A stretch of 64,000 nt of DNA from JAAYBF01 sp963715445. GTDB taxonomy: Bacteria; Actinomycetota; Thermoleophilia; Solirubrobacterales; Thermoleophilaceae. Under the pieces are notes generated by a model. It saw only the letters and a program-made list of their open reading frames with translations, was not told the DNA's origin and made no database searches. Positions 17,970 through 25,647 of this stretch are shown one piece after another (the stretch's first letter is position 1; each line of letters begins with the position of its first letter). The position numbers and the translations under genes were made by a program. The stretch spans positions 1,674,001-1,738,000 of the forward strand of contig OY970240.1 of NCBI GenBank assembly GCA_963715445.1. Direction: 5' to 3'.

Positions 17970-18644
17970 GTGAGCGAGCTCAATCTAATCCTCGTAGGCC
18001 CGCCCGGAGCGGGCAAGGGCACCCAGGCCGAGCGGCTCGTGGAGGACTTCGACCTTCCGTACTACGCCACCGGCGACATCCTGCGGGCGGCGGTCAAGGA
18101 GGGCACGGAGCTCGGCCGGCGGGCGCAGGAGCTCATGGACCGGGGCGATCTGGTTCCGGACGACGTGATCTGCGGCGTGATCATGGAGCGGATCGACAGC
18201 TCCGAGGCGCTCGACGGCTTCCTCCTCGACGGCTTCCCACGGACGATCCCGCAGGCGGAGGCGCTCGAGCGCTCGCTGGAGGCTCTCGGCAGGAGGCTGA
18301 CGGCGGTTCTCGCGATCGACGTGCCCGACGAGCAGGTCGTGCGCCGGCTCTCCGGCCGCCGCGTCTGCGAGAAGAACGGCCACCTCTACCACGTCGATTT
18401 CGACCCGCCCAAGAACCCCGGCTTCTGCGACCAGGACGGCTCGCCGCTCATCCAGCGCGAGGACGATCGCGAGGAGACGGTGAGGCACCGCTTGGAGGTG
18501 TTCCACGAGCAGACCGAGCCGGTCGTCGAGCGCTACGAGGGGCAGGCGCTGCTGCGCCGCTTCGACGGCACGCGGACGCCGGAGGAGGTCCACGGCCACA
18601 TCCGCGCGACCCTCGCGACGCTCCGCCTCGAAGAGGAGCTGTAG
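17970..18644 (+). CDS. adk: Adenylate kinase
   Basis: 224 residues, long-LID type. P-loop GPPGAGKGTQ (about residues 10-19), NMP-binding YATGDILR, and the LID with CEKNGHLYHVDFDPPKNPGF then CDQD. In zinc-type enzymes the LID uses C-X2-C...C-X2-C/D. Here the second ligand position is Asn, so zinc binding may be incomplete or lost. It catalyses AMP + ATP to 2 ADP. GTG start. map follows after 2 nt. Confidence 0.96.
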   Translation: MSELNLILVGPPGAGKGTQAERLVEDFDLPYYATGDILRAAVKEGTELGRRAQELMDRGDLVPDDVICGVIMERIDSSEALDGFLLDGFPRTIPQAEALERSLEALGRRLTAVLAIDVPDEQVVRRLSGRRVCEKNGHLYHVDFDPPKNPGFCDQDGSPLIQREDDREETVRHRLEVFHEQTEPVVERYEGQALLRRFDGTRTPEEVHGHIRATLATLRLEEEL

Positions 18645-18646
18645 CG

Positions 18647-19444
18647 ATGGCGATCATCAAGAAGACCCCGGAGGAGATCGAGAAGATCGCAGCCTCCGGG
18701 AAGGTGCTCGCACGCTGTCACCGCCTGCTGCGCTCGAAGGCGCGCGCCGGGGTCACGACCGAGGAGCTGGACGAGGCGGCGGAGCGCTTCATTCGCTCGC
18801 AGGGAGCCGAGCCGGCCTTCAAGGGCTATCGCGGGTTTCCCGGATCGATCTGCGCCTCGCCCAACTCGATGGTGGTCCACGGCATCCCGGGCTCGTATGC
18901 GCTGCAGCGGGGAGACGTGCTCTCGGTGGACATCGGGGTGGACCTCGACGGCTGGATCTCCGACGCTGCGGTCACGCTGCCGATCGGGGCCGTGAGCTCC
19001 GTGGCGAAGGGCCTGCTCGACTCGACGCGCGCGTCGCTCTTCGAGGGCCTCGAGCAGTGCCGGGCCGGCAACCGCCTGGGCGACGTCTCGGCGGCCATCC
19101 AGCGCCGCGTCGAGGCGGACGGGTACGCGGTGATCCGCTCGCTCGTGGGGCACGGGGTCGGACGGGACATGCACGAGGACCCTCAGATCCCGAACTACGG
19201 GAAGCCCGGCACCGGCCCGCTGCTGGAGGAGGGCATGGTCCTCGCGATCGAGCCGATGGTGAACGTCGGGCATCACGAGGTCCGCTTGGGCTCTGACAAC
19301 TGGGCCGTGTACTCGCAGGACGGGTCGCTGGCCGCGCACTTCGAGCACACGGTCGCGATCACGGCCGAAGGCCCGCGCATACTCACTCCGTGGCACCTCG
19401 ATGAAGAGGCGCCGGTGTCGGTCGCGGCGGCGGAGGGAGCCTGA
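18647..19444 (+). CDS. map: Type I methionine aminopeptidase
   Basis: 265 residues. Metal ligands are visible in SVDIGVDLDGWISDAAV (two Asp), GHGVGRDMHEDPQ (His), LAIEPMV (Glu) and AHFEHTVAI (Glu). It removes initiator Met from nascent proteins. It usually precedes infA, but here the next gene is rpmJ, after a 109-bp gap holding a promoter-like element. Confidence 0.97.
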   Translation: MAIIKKTPEEIEKIAASGKVLARCHRLLRSKARAGVTTEELDEAAERFIRSQGAEPAFKGYRGFPGSICASPNSMVVHGIPGSYALQRGDVLSVDIGVDLDGWISDAAVTLPIGAVSSVAKGLLDSTRASLFEGLEQCRAGNRLGDVSAAIQRRVEADGYAVIRSLVGHGVGRDMHEDPQIPNYGKPGTGPLLEEGMVLAIEPMVNVGHHEVRLGSDNWAVYSQDGSLAAHFEHTVAITAEGPRILTPWHLDEEAPVSVAAAEGA

Positions 19445-19472
19445 TGCGAGGCTCCGCCGCTCTCGGGCATCC

Positions 19473-19481
19473 TGCTATTCT
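19473..19481 (+). promoter_or_regulatory. Extended -10-like element upstream of rpmJ
   Basis: TGCTATTCT resembles the TGCTACCAT elements before rpsL and fusA, 72 nt ahead of the rpmJ start. It would give a secondary promoter for the rpmJ-rpsM-rpsK-rpsD-rpoA-rplQ half of the cluster. Two SD-like runs (AGGAAGG and CGGAG) precede rpmJ. Confidence 0.4.
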
Positions 19482-19553
19482 GCTCCGTTGGCGCTCAGCC
19501 GATTCCTGGGCTCTGCGCTCATTCTCTCAATAGGAAGGTAGAACCACGGAGCC

Positions 19554-19667
19554 ATGAAGGTCCGAGCATCGGTCAAGCCCATGTGCGAGAAGTGCAAGGT
19601 GATCCGCCGCAACGGCGCGGTCCTGGTCATCTGTCAGAACCCTCGCCACAAGCAACGGCAGGGTTGA
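19554..19667 (+). CDS. rpmJ: 50S ribosomal protein L36, zinc type
   Basis: 37 residues starting MKVRASVKPMCEKCK. The zinc ligands C11, C14, C27 and H32 are all present, so this is the zinc-containing paralogue. It is nine nt upstream of rpsM. infA, which usually separates map from rpmJ, is absent. Confidence 0.97.
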   Translation: MKVRASVKPMCEKCKVIRRNGAVLVICQNPRHKQRQG

Positions 19668-19676
19668 ACTAGAGCC

Positions 19677-20057
19677 ATGGCGCGAATCTCAGGCATAAAC
19701 ATCCCCCTCAACAAGAGGGTGGAGATCGGCCTCACCTACATCTTCGGCATCGGCCGCTCTCAGGCCGGCGCCATCCTCAAGCAGGTGGGCGTGGACCCCG
19801 ACACCTACGTCAAGGACCTGACCGACGACGAGGTGCTCAAGCTTCGCGAGGCGATCGACCGTGATCTCACCGTCGAGGGCGACCTCCGGCGTGAGCGGTC
19901 GCAGAACATCAAGCGCTTGATGGAGATCGGGGCCTATCGCGGTCTGCGCCATCGGCGCGGCCTGCCCGTCAACGGGCAGCGCACGAAGACCAACGGCCGC
20001 ACGAGGAAGGGACCGAAGCGGATGCAGGTGGCAGGCAAGAAGAAGGTGTCGAAGTGA
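19677..20057 (+). CDS. rpsM: 30S ribosomal protein S13
   Basis: 126 residues. MARISGINIPLNKRVEIGLTYIFGIG and the C-terminal RHRRGLPVNGQRTKTNGRTRKGPKR tail that contacts P-site tRNA are conserved. It begins the alpha-operon part of the cluster. Confidence 0.98.
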   Translation: MARISGINIPLNKRVEIGLTYIFGIGRSQAGAILKQVGVDPDTYVKDLTDDEVLKLREAIDRDLTVEGDLRRERSQNIKRLMEIGAYRGLRHRRGLPVNGQRTKTNGRTRKGPKRMQVAGKKKVSK

Positions 20058-20104
20058 CGCGCGACCCCGGGATGCCGGCGCTCCGCAGAGGGAAGAGGCT
20101 CTAG

Positions 20105-20503
20105 GTGGCGCAGCAGCGACCCGGCCGCCCTCGTGGGCGCCGCAAGACCAAGAAGAACATCCCGATCGGCCAGGCTCACATCAAGACGAGCTTCAACAAC
20201 ACGATCGTCTCGCTCACCGACCGCGAGGGCAACGTGATCGCATGGGAGTCCGCCGGCGGCGCCGGGTTCAAGGGCTCCCGCAAGTCGACTCCGTTCGCCG
20301 CGCAGGTCACCGCCGACGCCGCTGCCAAGAAGGGCATCGAGCAGGGCCTCGAGAAGGTCGAGGTCTTCGTGAAGGGCCCCGGCTCTGGCCGCGACACGGC
20401 AATCCGCTCCCTGCAGGCCGCGGGCCTCGAGGTCACGGGCATCCGCGACGTCACCCCGCAGGCGCACAACGGCTGCCGGCCGCGCAAGCGGCGGAGGGTC
20501 TAG
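20105..20503 (+). CDS. rpsK: 30S ribosomal protein S11
   Basis: 132 residues from GTG 20105. GQAHIKTSFNNTIVSLTDREGNVIAWESAGGAGFKGSRKSTPFAAQ and the end GIRDVTPQAHNGCRPRKRRRV are diagnostic. S11 forms the platform near the E site. rpsD starts 2 nt after its stop. Confidence 0.97.
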   Translation: MAQQRPGRPRGRRKTKKNIPIGQAHIKTSFNNTIVSLTDREGNVIAWESAGGAGFKGSRKSTPFAAQVTADAAAKKGIEQGLEKVEVFVKGPGSGRDTAIRSLQAAGLEVTGIRDVTPQAHNGCRPRKRRRV

Positions 20504-20505
20504 GC

Positions 20506-21126
20506 ATGGCGCGCGACAACGGAGCACAGTGCAAGCAGTGCCGCCGCGAGGGCACCAAGCTCTTCCTGAAGGGTGAGCGCTGCCTCACCGACAAGTGCGG
20601 AGTCGAGCGGCGCAACTACCCGCCGGGCGACCACGGCCGCGGCCGGCCGCGCCAGTCCGAGTACCGCGTTCAGCTGCGTGAGAAGCAGAAGGCGCGCCGC
20701 TACTACGGCGTCCTCGAGAAGCAGTTCCGTGGCTACTACGAGCGCGCCTCGCGTCAAGCGGGCGTGACCGGCGAGAACCTGCTGCGAATCCTCGAGTCCC
20801 GCCTCGACAACGTCATCGTCCGCCTCGGCTTCGCCGCCTCGCGCCGTCAGGCGCGGCAGCTGATCCGCCACGGCCACTGGACGGTCAACGGGCGCCGCGT
20901 GGACATCCCCTCGTACCAAGTGCGTCCCGAGGACGTGATCATGGTGGCCTCCGGCTCGAACAGCGAGCAGATGATCAGGGATGCCACCGAGCTGGTTTCC
21001 GTAGTGCCTGCCTGGCTACAGGCAGATCACGATGGGCTGACTGCCAAGGTGCTCCGGCACCCCGAGCGCGACGAGATCGCCGTGCCGGTCCAGGAGCAGC
21101 TCATCGTCGAGCTTTACTCGAAGTAG
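20506..21126 (+). CDS. rpsD: 30S ribosomal protein S4, zinc type
   Basis: 206 residues. The N-terminal zinc-type cysteine cluster (CKQC near 9-12, then CLTDKC near 26-31) is intact. The S4 RNA-binding domain RLDNVIVRLGFAASRRQARQLIRHGHWTVNGRRV follows. S4 is a primary 16S binder and fidelity protein. The start is ATG 20506. The open frame upstream lies within rpsK. Confidence 0.97.
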   Translation: MARDNGAQCKQCRREGTKLFLKGERCLTDKCGVERRNYPPGDHGRGRPRQSEYRVQLREKQKARRYYGVLEKQFRGYYERASRQAGVTGENLLRILESRLDNVIVRLGFAASRRQARQLIRHGHWTVNGRRVDIPSYQVRPEDVIMVASGSNSEQMIRDATELVSVVPAWLQADHDGLTAKVLRHPERDEIAVPVQEQLIVELYSK

Positions 21127-21191
21127 TAGTCGAAGCCGCGCCCGACCTCGCGAGCAGTCGCGCGCGCACCAACGCGAAGGACATCACACGC

Positions 21192-22172
21192 ATGATCGAG
21201 TTCCAGACTCCCCAGATCTCCGCCGAGGAAATCAAGGACAACCGCGGCACGTTCACCATCGAGCCCCTGGACCGTGGCTTCGGCTACACGTTCGGCAACT
21301 CGCTGCGGCGCGTTCTGCTCTCCTCGTTGGCCGGTGCGGCCGTCACGAGCGTGCGCATCGAGGGCGTGGCCCACGAGTTCTCGACGATCCCGGGCGTGAA
21401 AGAGGATGTGACGGACATCATCCTCAACCTCAAGGAGATCGTCTGCCGGATGCACTCCGATGCGGCCGAGATCGAGGCGCCGCTCGTGGTGACGGGCCCC
21501 GGCGAGATCACGGCGGGCGACATCGACCTCCCCTCGGGAGTGGAGATCCTCAACCCCGAGACGCACATCGCCACGCTCGAGAAGAAGACCAAGCTCGAGA
21601 TCTACCTGACGATCGGCCACGGCCAGGGCTACTCCCCGGCCGAGGACAACAAGACGGCGGACCAGCCGATCGGCGTCATCCCGATCGACTCGATCTTCTC
21701 GCCGGTCAAGCGCGTGGCGTACTCGGTCGAGTCCGCCCGTGTCGGACAGCGGACCGACTACGACAAGCTGACGCTCGACATCGAGACCGACAGCTCCGTG
21801 GACCCGCATGCCGCACTGCGCGAGGCCGCTGAGACGCTGATCAAGTACCTCGCGATCTTCAGCGAGCCCGAGCGCGTGGAGGCCCTCCGCGAGGCGGGCG
21901 CCCAGCTCGTCAGCGGCGCTGCCGCGGGCGGCGCCGAGCTCGGTGGCGGATCGATCGCCGGTGCCGACGGGATGGACGACATCCTGATCGAGGAGCTGGA
22001 GCTCGGTGTTCGCTCCTACAACTGCCTCAAGCGGGCAGGCGTGCAGACGGTCGGTGACCTGGTCCAGAAGTCGGAGTCGGAGCTCAACGCGATTCCCAAC
22101 TTCGGACGCAAGTCGATCGAAGAGGTCATGGAGACCCTCGAGGCGCGCGGCTTGTCGCTGCGGGCCTCGTAA
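21192..22172 (+). CDS. rpoA: DNA-directed RNA polymerase subunit alpha
   Basis: 326 residues. The N-terminal dimerisation domain has RGFGYTFGNSLRRVLLSSLAGAAV. A linker (about 228-250) leads to the C-terminal domain with LELGVRSYNCLKRAGVQTVGDLV and NFGRKSIEEV, the DNA UP-element and activator contact surface. The SD GAAGGA precedes ATG 21192. rplQ follows after 30 bp containing a small hairpin. Confidence 0.98.
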   Translation: MIEFQTPQISAEEIKDNRGTFTIEPLDRGFGYTFGNSLRRVLLSSLAGAAVTSVRIEGVAHEFSTIPGVKEDVTDIILNLKEIVCRMHSDAAEIEAPLVVTGPGEITAGDIDLPSGVEILNPETHIATLEKKTKLEIYLTIGHGQGYSPAEDNKTADQPIGVIPIDSIFSPVKRVAYSVESARVGQRTDYDKLTLDIETDSSVDPHAALREAAETLIKYLAIFSEPERVEALREAGAQLVSGAAAGGAELGGGSIAGADGMDDILIEELELGVRSYNCLKRAGVQTVGDLVQKSESELNAIPNFGRKSIEEVMETLEARGLSLRAS

Positions 22173-22186
22173 GGCCCCAAGGGCCT
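22172..22186 (+). other. Hairpin between rpoA and rplQ
   Basis: AGGCCC (22172-22177), loop CAA, GGGCCT (22181-22186): a perfect 6-bp stem starting at the rpoA stop codon, with no U-tract. Possibly an mRNA-processing or pausing element. Confidence 0.4.
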
Positions 22187-22202
22187 AGACTCCGGAGCCG
22201 CC

Positions 22203-22556
22203 ATGCGCCACCAGAAGCAGAAAGGCAAGCTCAGCCGCGACTCGGCGCACCGCAAGGCGCTGCTGATGAACCTCTCGCGAGAGGTGATCGACCACGAGCG
22301 GATCGAGACCACCGAGGCCAAGGCCAAGGCTGTCAAGCCCGAGCTCGAGCGGCTGATCACGCTGGCCAAGCGGGGCGACCAGCACGCCCGCAGGCTCGCG
22401 ATGTCACGTCTCGGCCAGGACAAGTCCGTGGTCTACAAGCTGTTCGAGGAGATCGCGCCGCGCTACGTCGAGCGCCCGGGTGGGTACACCCGGATCCTCA
22501 AGCTCGGGCCGCGCAAGTCGGACTCGACGGAGATGGTCTTCCTCGAGCTCGTCTGA
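22203..22556 (+). CDS. rplQ: 50S ribosomal protein L17
   Basis: 117 residues. MRHQKQKGKLSRDSAHRKALLMNLSREVI is the family opening, and GGYTRILKLGPRKSDSTEMVFLELV closes it. It is the last gene of the ribosomal super-cluster and is followed by a strong terminator. Confidence 0.98.
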   Translation: MRHQKQKGKLSRDSAHRKALLMNLSREVIDHERIETTEAKAKAVKPELERLITLAKRGDQHARRLAMSRLGQDKSVVYKLFEEIAPRYVERPGGYTRILKLGPRKSDSTEMVFLELV

Positions 22557-22576
22557 GCTTCCTCAATCAAAACGTG

Positions 22577-22617
22577 ATGCGGTGACGGGCTCGGCTTCTG
22601 CCGGGCCCGTCGCATTT
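22577..22617 (+). terminator. Terminator of the S10-spc-alpha cluster
   Basis: Nested stem: ATGC (22577-22580) with GCAT (22612-22615), GACGGGC (22584-22590) with GCCCGTC (22605-22611), and CGGC-TTCT-GCCG (22592-22603) at the tip, followed by TTT. It ends the cluster before the metallophosphoesterase promoter. Confidence 0.8.
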
Positions 22618-22636
22618 AGGTGGGCGGTTCCGCCAA

Positions 22637-22642
22637 TAGACT
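22637..22642 (+). promoter_or_regulatory. -10 box of a leaderless gene (TAGACT)
   Basis: TAGACT ends 7 nt before the ATG at 22650, with no SD. It lies 20 nt after the cluster terminator, so the phosphoesterase operon has its own start. Confidence 0.55.
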
Positions 22643-22649
22643 GCGGCGC

Positions 22650-23231
22650 ATGAGGCTGCTGGCGTTCTCGGACCTGCACTGCGACCTCGGGGCGGCTGCC
22701 TCGCTGGTCGATCGCGCGCGTGATGTCGACGTAGTTGCGGGGGTGGGGGACTTCGCCAGCGTGCACGAGGGGCTGGAGGAGACGATCCGCGCCTTGAGCG
22801 CGATCGAGGTGCCGGCGCTGCTCGTGCCGGGCAACAACGAGACCGCCGACGCCCTGCGGTCGGCCGCCGCCGGCTGGGGCTCGGCGACGGTCCTACACGG
22901 CGAGGCGGGCGAGGTCGGCGGAGTGAGCTTCTTCGGCATCGGCGGCGGGATCCCGGTGACTCCCTGGGACTGGAGCTTCGACCTGACCGAGGAAGAGGCC
23001 GAGTCGATGCTGGAGCCCATGCCCGAGGGCGCTGTGCTGCTCAGCCACTCCCCGCCGAAGGGGCACGTGGACAAGGGCCTCGGCAGCAGCGCCGTGCTCG
23101 CTGCGGCACAGGAGCGGAGGGCGCGGATGGTGCTCTGCGGACACATTCACGAGGAGTGGGGCGGCGAGTCGCGGATCGGCGAGGCCACCGTGCTCAACCT
23201 CGGTCCCGACGGCCACGTTCTGGAGGTGTAG
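22650..23231 (+). CDS. Calcineurin-like metallophosphoesterase
   Basis: 193 residues. Motifs FSDLHCD (Asp-X-His, residues 6-12), GDF, SHSPPKG and GHIHEEWG (GHXH) are those of the MPE superfamily. The usual GNHE signature reads GNNE here (about residues 69-72), so the catalytic His is replaced and activity could differ. Substrate unknown. Start ATG 22650 is preferred over upstream in-frame codons because it sits 7 nt after a -10 box. A methyltransferase gene follows after 2 nt. Confidence 0.8.
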   Translation: MRLLAFSDLHCDLGAAASLVDRARDVDVVAGVGDFASVHEGLEETIRALSAIEVPALLVPGNNETADALRSAAAGWGSATVLHGEAGEVGGVSFFGIGGGIPVTPWDWSFDLTEEEAESMLEPMPEGAVLLSHSPPKGHVDKGLGSSAVLAAAQERRARMVLCGHIHEEWGGESRIGEATVLNLGPDGHVLEV

Positions 23232-23233
23232 GG

Positions 23234-24031
23234 ATGGATCTCGAAGCGATCAAGGACCAGGCTCGGGAGGGCTGGGGCAAGGGGGAGTACTCCGGCCTCT
23301 CGGAGATCCTGCGGCCCGCCGCTCAGGCGCTCTGCGACGCGTGCGCCGTATCCGCCGGGCAGGAGGTGCTGGACGTGGCCGCCGGCGACGGCAACTTCGC
23401 GCTGGCGTGCGCATACGAGGGCGCGAGCGTCGTGGCCTCCGACATCTCTCCGGTGATGGTGGAGCGGGGCCGCGAGCGCAGCGAGGCCGAGGGCTACGAC
23501 GTCGAGTGGCTGGAGGCCGACGCCGAGGCGCTTCCCTTCGAGGAGGGCCGCTTCGAATGCGTCGGCTCGGTGTTCGGGGCGATCATGGCGCCGCGGCCGG
23601 AGGTGGTGGCGCAGGAGCTCTTCCGCGTCACGCGCCCGGGTAACACCATCGGGCTCGCCGCCTGGGTCCCCCACGGCATCTCGCAGCAGATGTTCGCGAT
23701 CGGGCGGCGCTACGCCCCGCCTTCCGAGGCTCCGTCCCGCGAGGACTGGGGCCGGGAGGAGGTCGTTCGAGAGCGCTTCGAAGGGCTCGCGAACTCGATC
23801 GAGTTCGAGCGCCGCTCGCTTCCGTGGGCGGCCGAATCGCCTGAGGCCTTCGTGTCGCACATGGAGCGCCACGCGCCGATGCAGGCGATGGCGAAGGAGC
23901 GGATGCCGCAGGACGTCTATGCGCGCATGCGCGAGGAGTACATCGAGATGGCGCGCGGCTGGGCCGGCGGCGACGGGGCCTTCTCGGTCGACGCCGAGTA
24001 CCTGTTGATCGTCGCTCGCCGCCGCGGGTAG
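23234..24031 (+). CDS. SAM-dependent methyltransferase (class I)
   Basis: 265 residues. Glycine-rich motif I VLDVAAGDGNFALA (about 46-59), acidic motif II ASDIS, and LEADAEALPFEEGRFECV resemble the UbiE/Methyltransf_11 group. The substrate cannot be told from sequence. The ATG at 23234 is 2 nt after the phosphoesterase stop, so it is co-transcribed. truA follows after 30 nt. Confidence 0.8.
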   Translation: MDLEAIKDQAREGWGKGEYSGLSEILRPAAQALCDACAVSAGQEVLDVAAGDGNFALACAYEGASVVASDISPVMVERGRERSEAEGYDVEWLEADAEALPFEEGRFECVGSVFGAIMAPRPEVVAQELFRVTRPGNTIGLAAWVPHGISQQMFAIGRRYAPPSEAPSREDWGREEVVRERFEGLANSIEFERRSLPWAAESPEAFVSHMERHAPMQAMAKERMPQDVYARMREEYIEMARGWAGGDGAFSVDAEYLLIVARRRG

Positions 24032-24061
24032 CCCCGCGCGCCCTGCAGGGACCGACCCGCG

Positions 24062-24832
24062 GTGACCGCACGCCTGCTGCTGGAGTACGTCGGCACCGAC
24101 TTCTCGGGCTGGGCGCGCCAGCCGGGGCGCAGGACGGTGGAGCAGGTCCTCGAGGAGACGCTGGCCGCCATCGTCGGCGAGCCCGTGAGCCTCGTCGTGG
24201 CCGGCCGGACCGACGCGGGGGTCCATGCGCGCGGGCAGGTCGTCTCGCACGCGGGCGAGGCCGTCTCGGCGAAGCGGCTGAACAGAGGGCTCCCGCCCGA
24301 CGTGCGCGTTCTCGCCAGCGAGCCGGCGCCCGAGGGGTTCGACGCGCGCCGCGACGCGAGCTCGCGGGTCTACCGCTACCGCGTGCTGCCGGCCCCGACC
24401 GGGCGAGCCTTCGAGCGCGACCGCGCGATGCACTGGAAGTACCCGCTCGAGCGGAGCGCGCTCGATGAGTGCGCCGCTCTGCTGTCGGGCCGGCACGACT
24501 TCACCGCCTTCACGCCCACCCAGACCTACCACCGCCGGTTCCAGCGCGACGTGCTGCGATCGGAGTGGGTCGAGGAGGAGGGAGGCGTGCTCGCCTTCTG
24601 GATCGAGGCGGACACGTTCATGCGTCACATGGTCCGAACCCTCGTGGGCACGATGCTGGGGGTCGCCTCGGGCCACTCCTCGGTGGAGCGCTTCGGCGGC
24701 CTGCTCGAGGGCCGTCCTCGCAGAGAGGCCGGCGACACGGCCCACCCTCAGGGCCTCTACCTGGAGGCCGTGCGATACGAGGGAGTCACATCCGCGAGGG
24801 AGGCGGCGACTATCCTCGATGAGGATCAATGA
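24062..24832 (+). CDS. truA: tRNA pseudouridine synthase A
   Basis: 256 residues. The catalytic Asp is in GRTDAGVHARGQ (about residues 48-59), the YVGTDFSGWARQPGRRTV opening and ADTFMRHMVRTLVGTM are conserved. It modifies U38-40 in the tRNA anticodon arm. In many bacteria it lies directly after rplQ. Here two genes separate them. GTG start with SD AGGGA upstream. The stop overlaps surE (ATGA). Confidence 0.95.
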   Translation: MTARLLLEYVGTDFSGWARQPGRRTVEQVLEETLAAIVGEPVSLVVAGRTDAGVHARGQVVSHAGEAVSAKRLNRGLPPDVRVLASEPAPEGFDARRDASSRVYRYRVLPAPTGRAFERDRAMHWKYPLERSALDECAALLSGRHDFTAFTPTQTYHRRFQRDVLRSEWVEEEGGVLAFWIEADTFMRHMVRTLVGTMLGVASGHSSVERFGGLLEGRPRREAGDTAHPQGLYLEAVRYEGVTSAREAATILDEDQ

Positions 24833-25647
24833 AGGTTCTGCTGACCAACGACGACGGCATCCAGGCCACCGGCCTGCACGCCATGCGGCGCGCGCTGCTG
24901 GAGGTGCCGGGGATCGATCTCGCGGTGATCGCGCCCGATTCGAACCGCTCGGCCACCGCTCGGAGCATCACCACCCGCACGCCGCTCTGGGTCGAGGAGA
25001 TCGAGTTCGGCGACGGCACCGTCGGCTATGCGACCGACGGCACGCCCGTGGACTGCGTGCGATTCGCGGCTCTCGGGCTGATCGAGTCGCGCCCTGAGCT
25101 GATCGTGTCGGGGATCAACCACGGCTCCAACCTCGGCGACGACATCACCTACTCGGGGACCGTCGCCGCCGCGCTCGAGGGGATCGTGCTCGGCGTGCCG
25201 GCGATCGCCGTGTCGCAGCAGGCCGACAGGGGCGCGATGGACTTCCGGATGGGGCGCAGCTGGCAGCCCGAGGACTTCACGGCCGCGGCGGCGTTCGTGG
25301 CGCGGATCGTCGACGAGCTCGACGAGGTCCCGATGCCCGAGGGCACGCTGATCAACGTCAACTGCCCCGCGGGCGACGCCGAGGGCGCGCGCGCCTGCCG
25401 CCTCGGCAAGCGCATCTACCGCGACACCCTGCAGCTGACCGAAGAGCACGAGGGCCGGCGCAGGTACCACATCTACGGCGACGATCCGAGCTACCACGCC
25501 GAGGACGGCACCGATTTTGCGGCGCTCGCGGACGGCTGCATCGCCGTCACGCCGCTGCACTTCAACCTCACCGACATGGCCGCCGTAGAGACGCTGGCGA
25601 AGTTCGACCTCGACCGCCTGCTCGCGCCGGCCGCCCGCGAGGTTTGA
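24829..25647 (+). CDS. surE: 5'/3'-nucleotidase SurE
   Basis: 272 residues. The metal-binding start MKVLLTNDDGIQATGL and the motif GINHGSNLGDDITYSGTVAAA are diagnostic. SurE dephosphorylates nucleoside monophosphates and is linked to stationary-phase survival. It overlaps truA by ATGA and ligA by TTGA, indicating translational coupling. Confidence 0.95.
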   Translation: MKVLLTNDDGIQATGLHAMRRALLEVPGIDLAVIAPDSNRSATARSITTRTPLWVEEIEFGDGTVGYATDGTPVDCVRFAALGLIESRPELIVSGINHGSNLGDDITYSGTVAAALEGIVLGVPAIAVSQQADRGAMDFRMGRSWQPEDFTAAAAFVARIVDELDEVPMPEGTLINVNCPAGDAEGARACRLGKRIYRDTLQLTEEHEGRRRYHIYGDDPSYHAEDGTDFAALADGCIAVTPLHFNLTDMAAVETLAKFDLDRLLAPAAREV

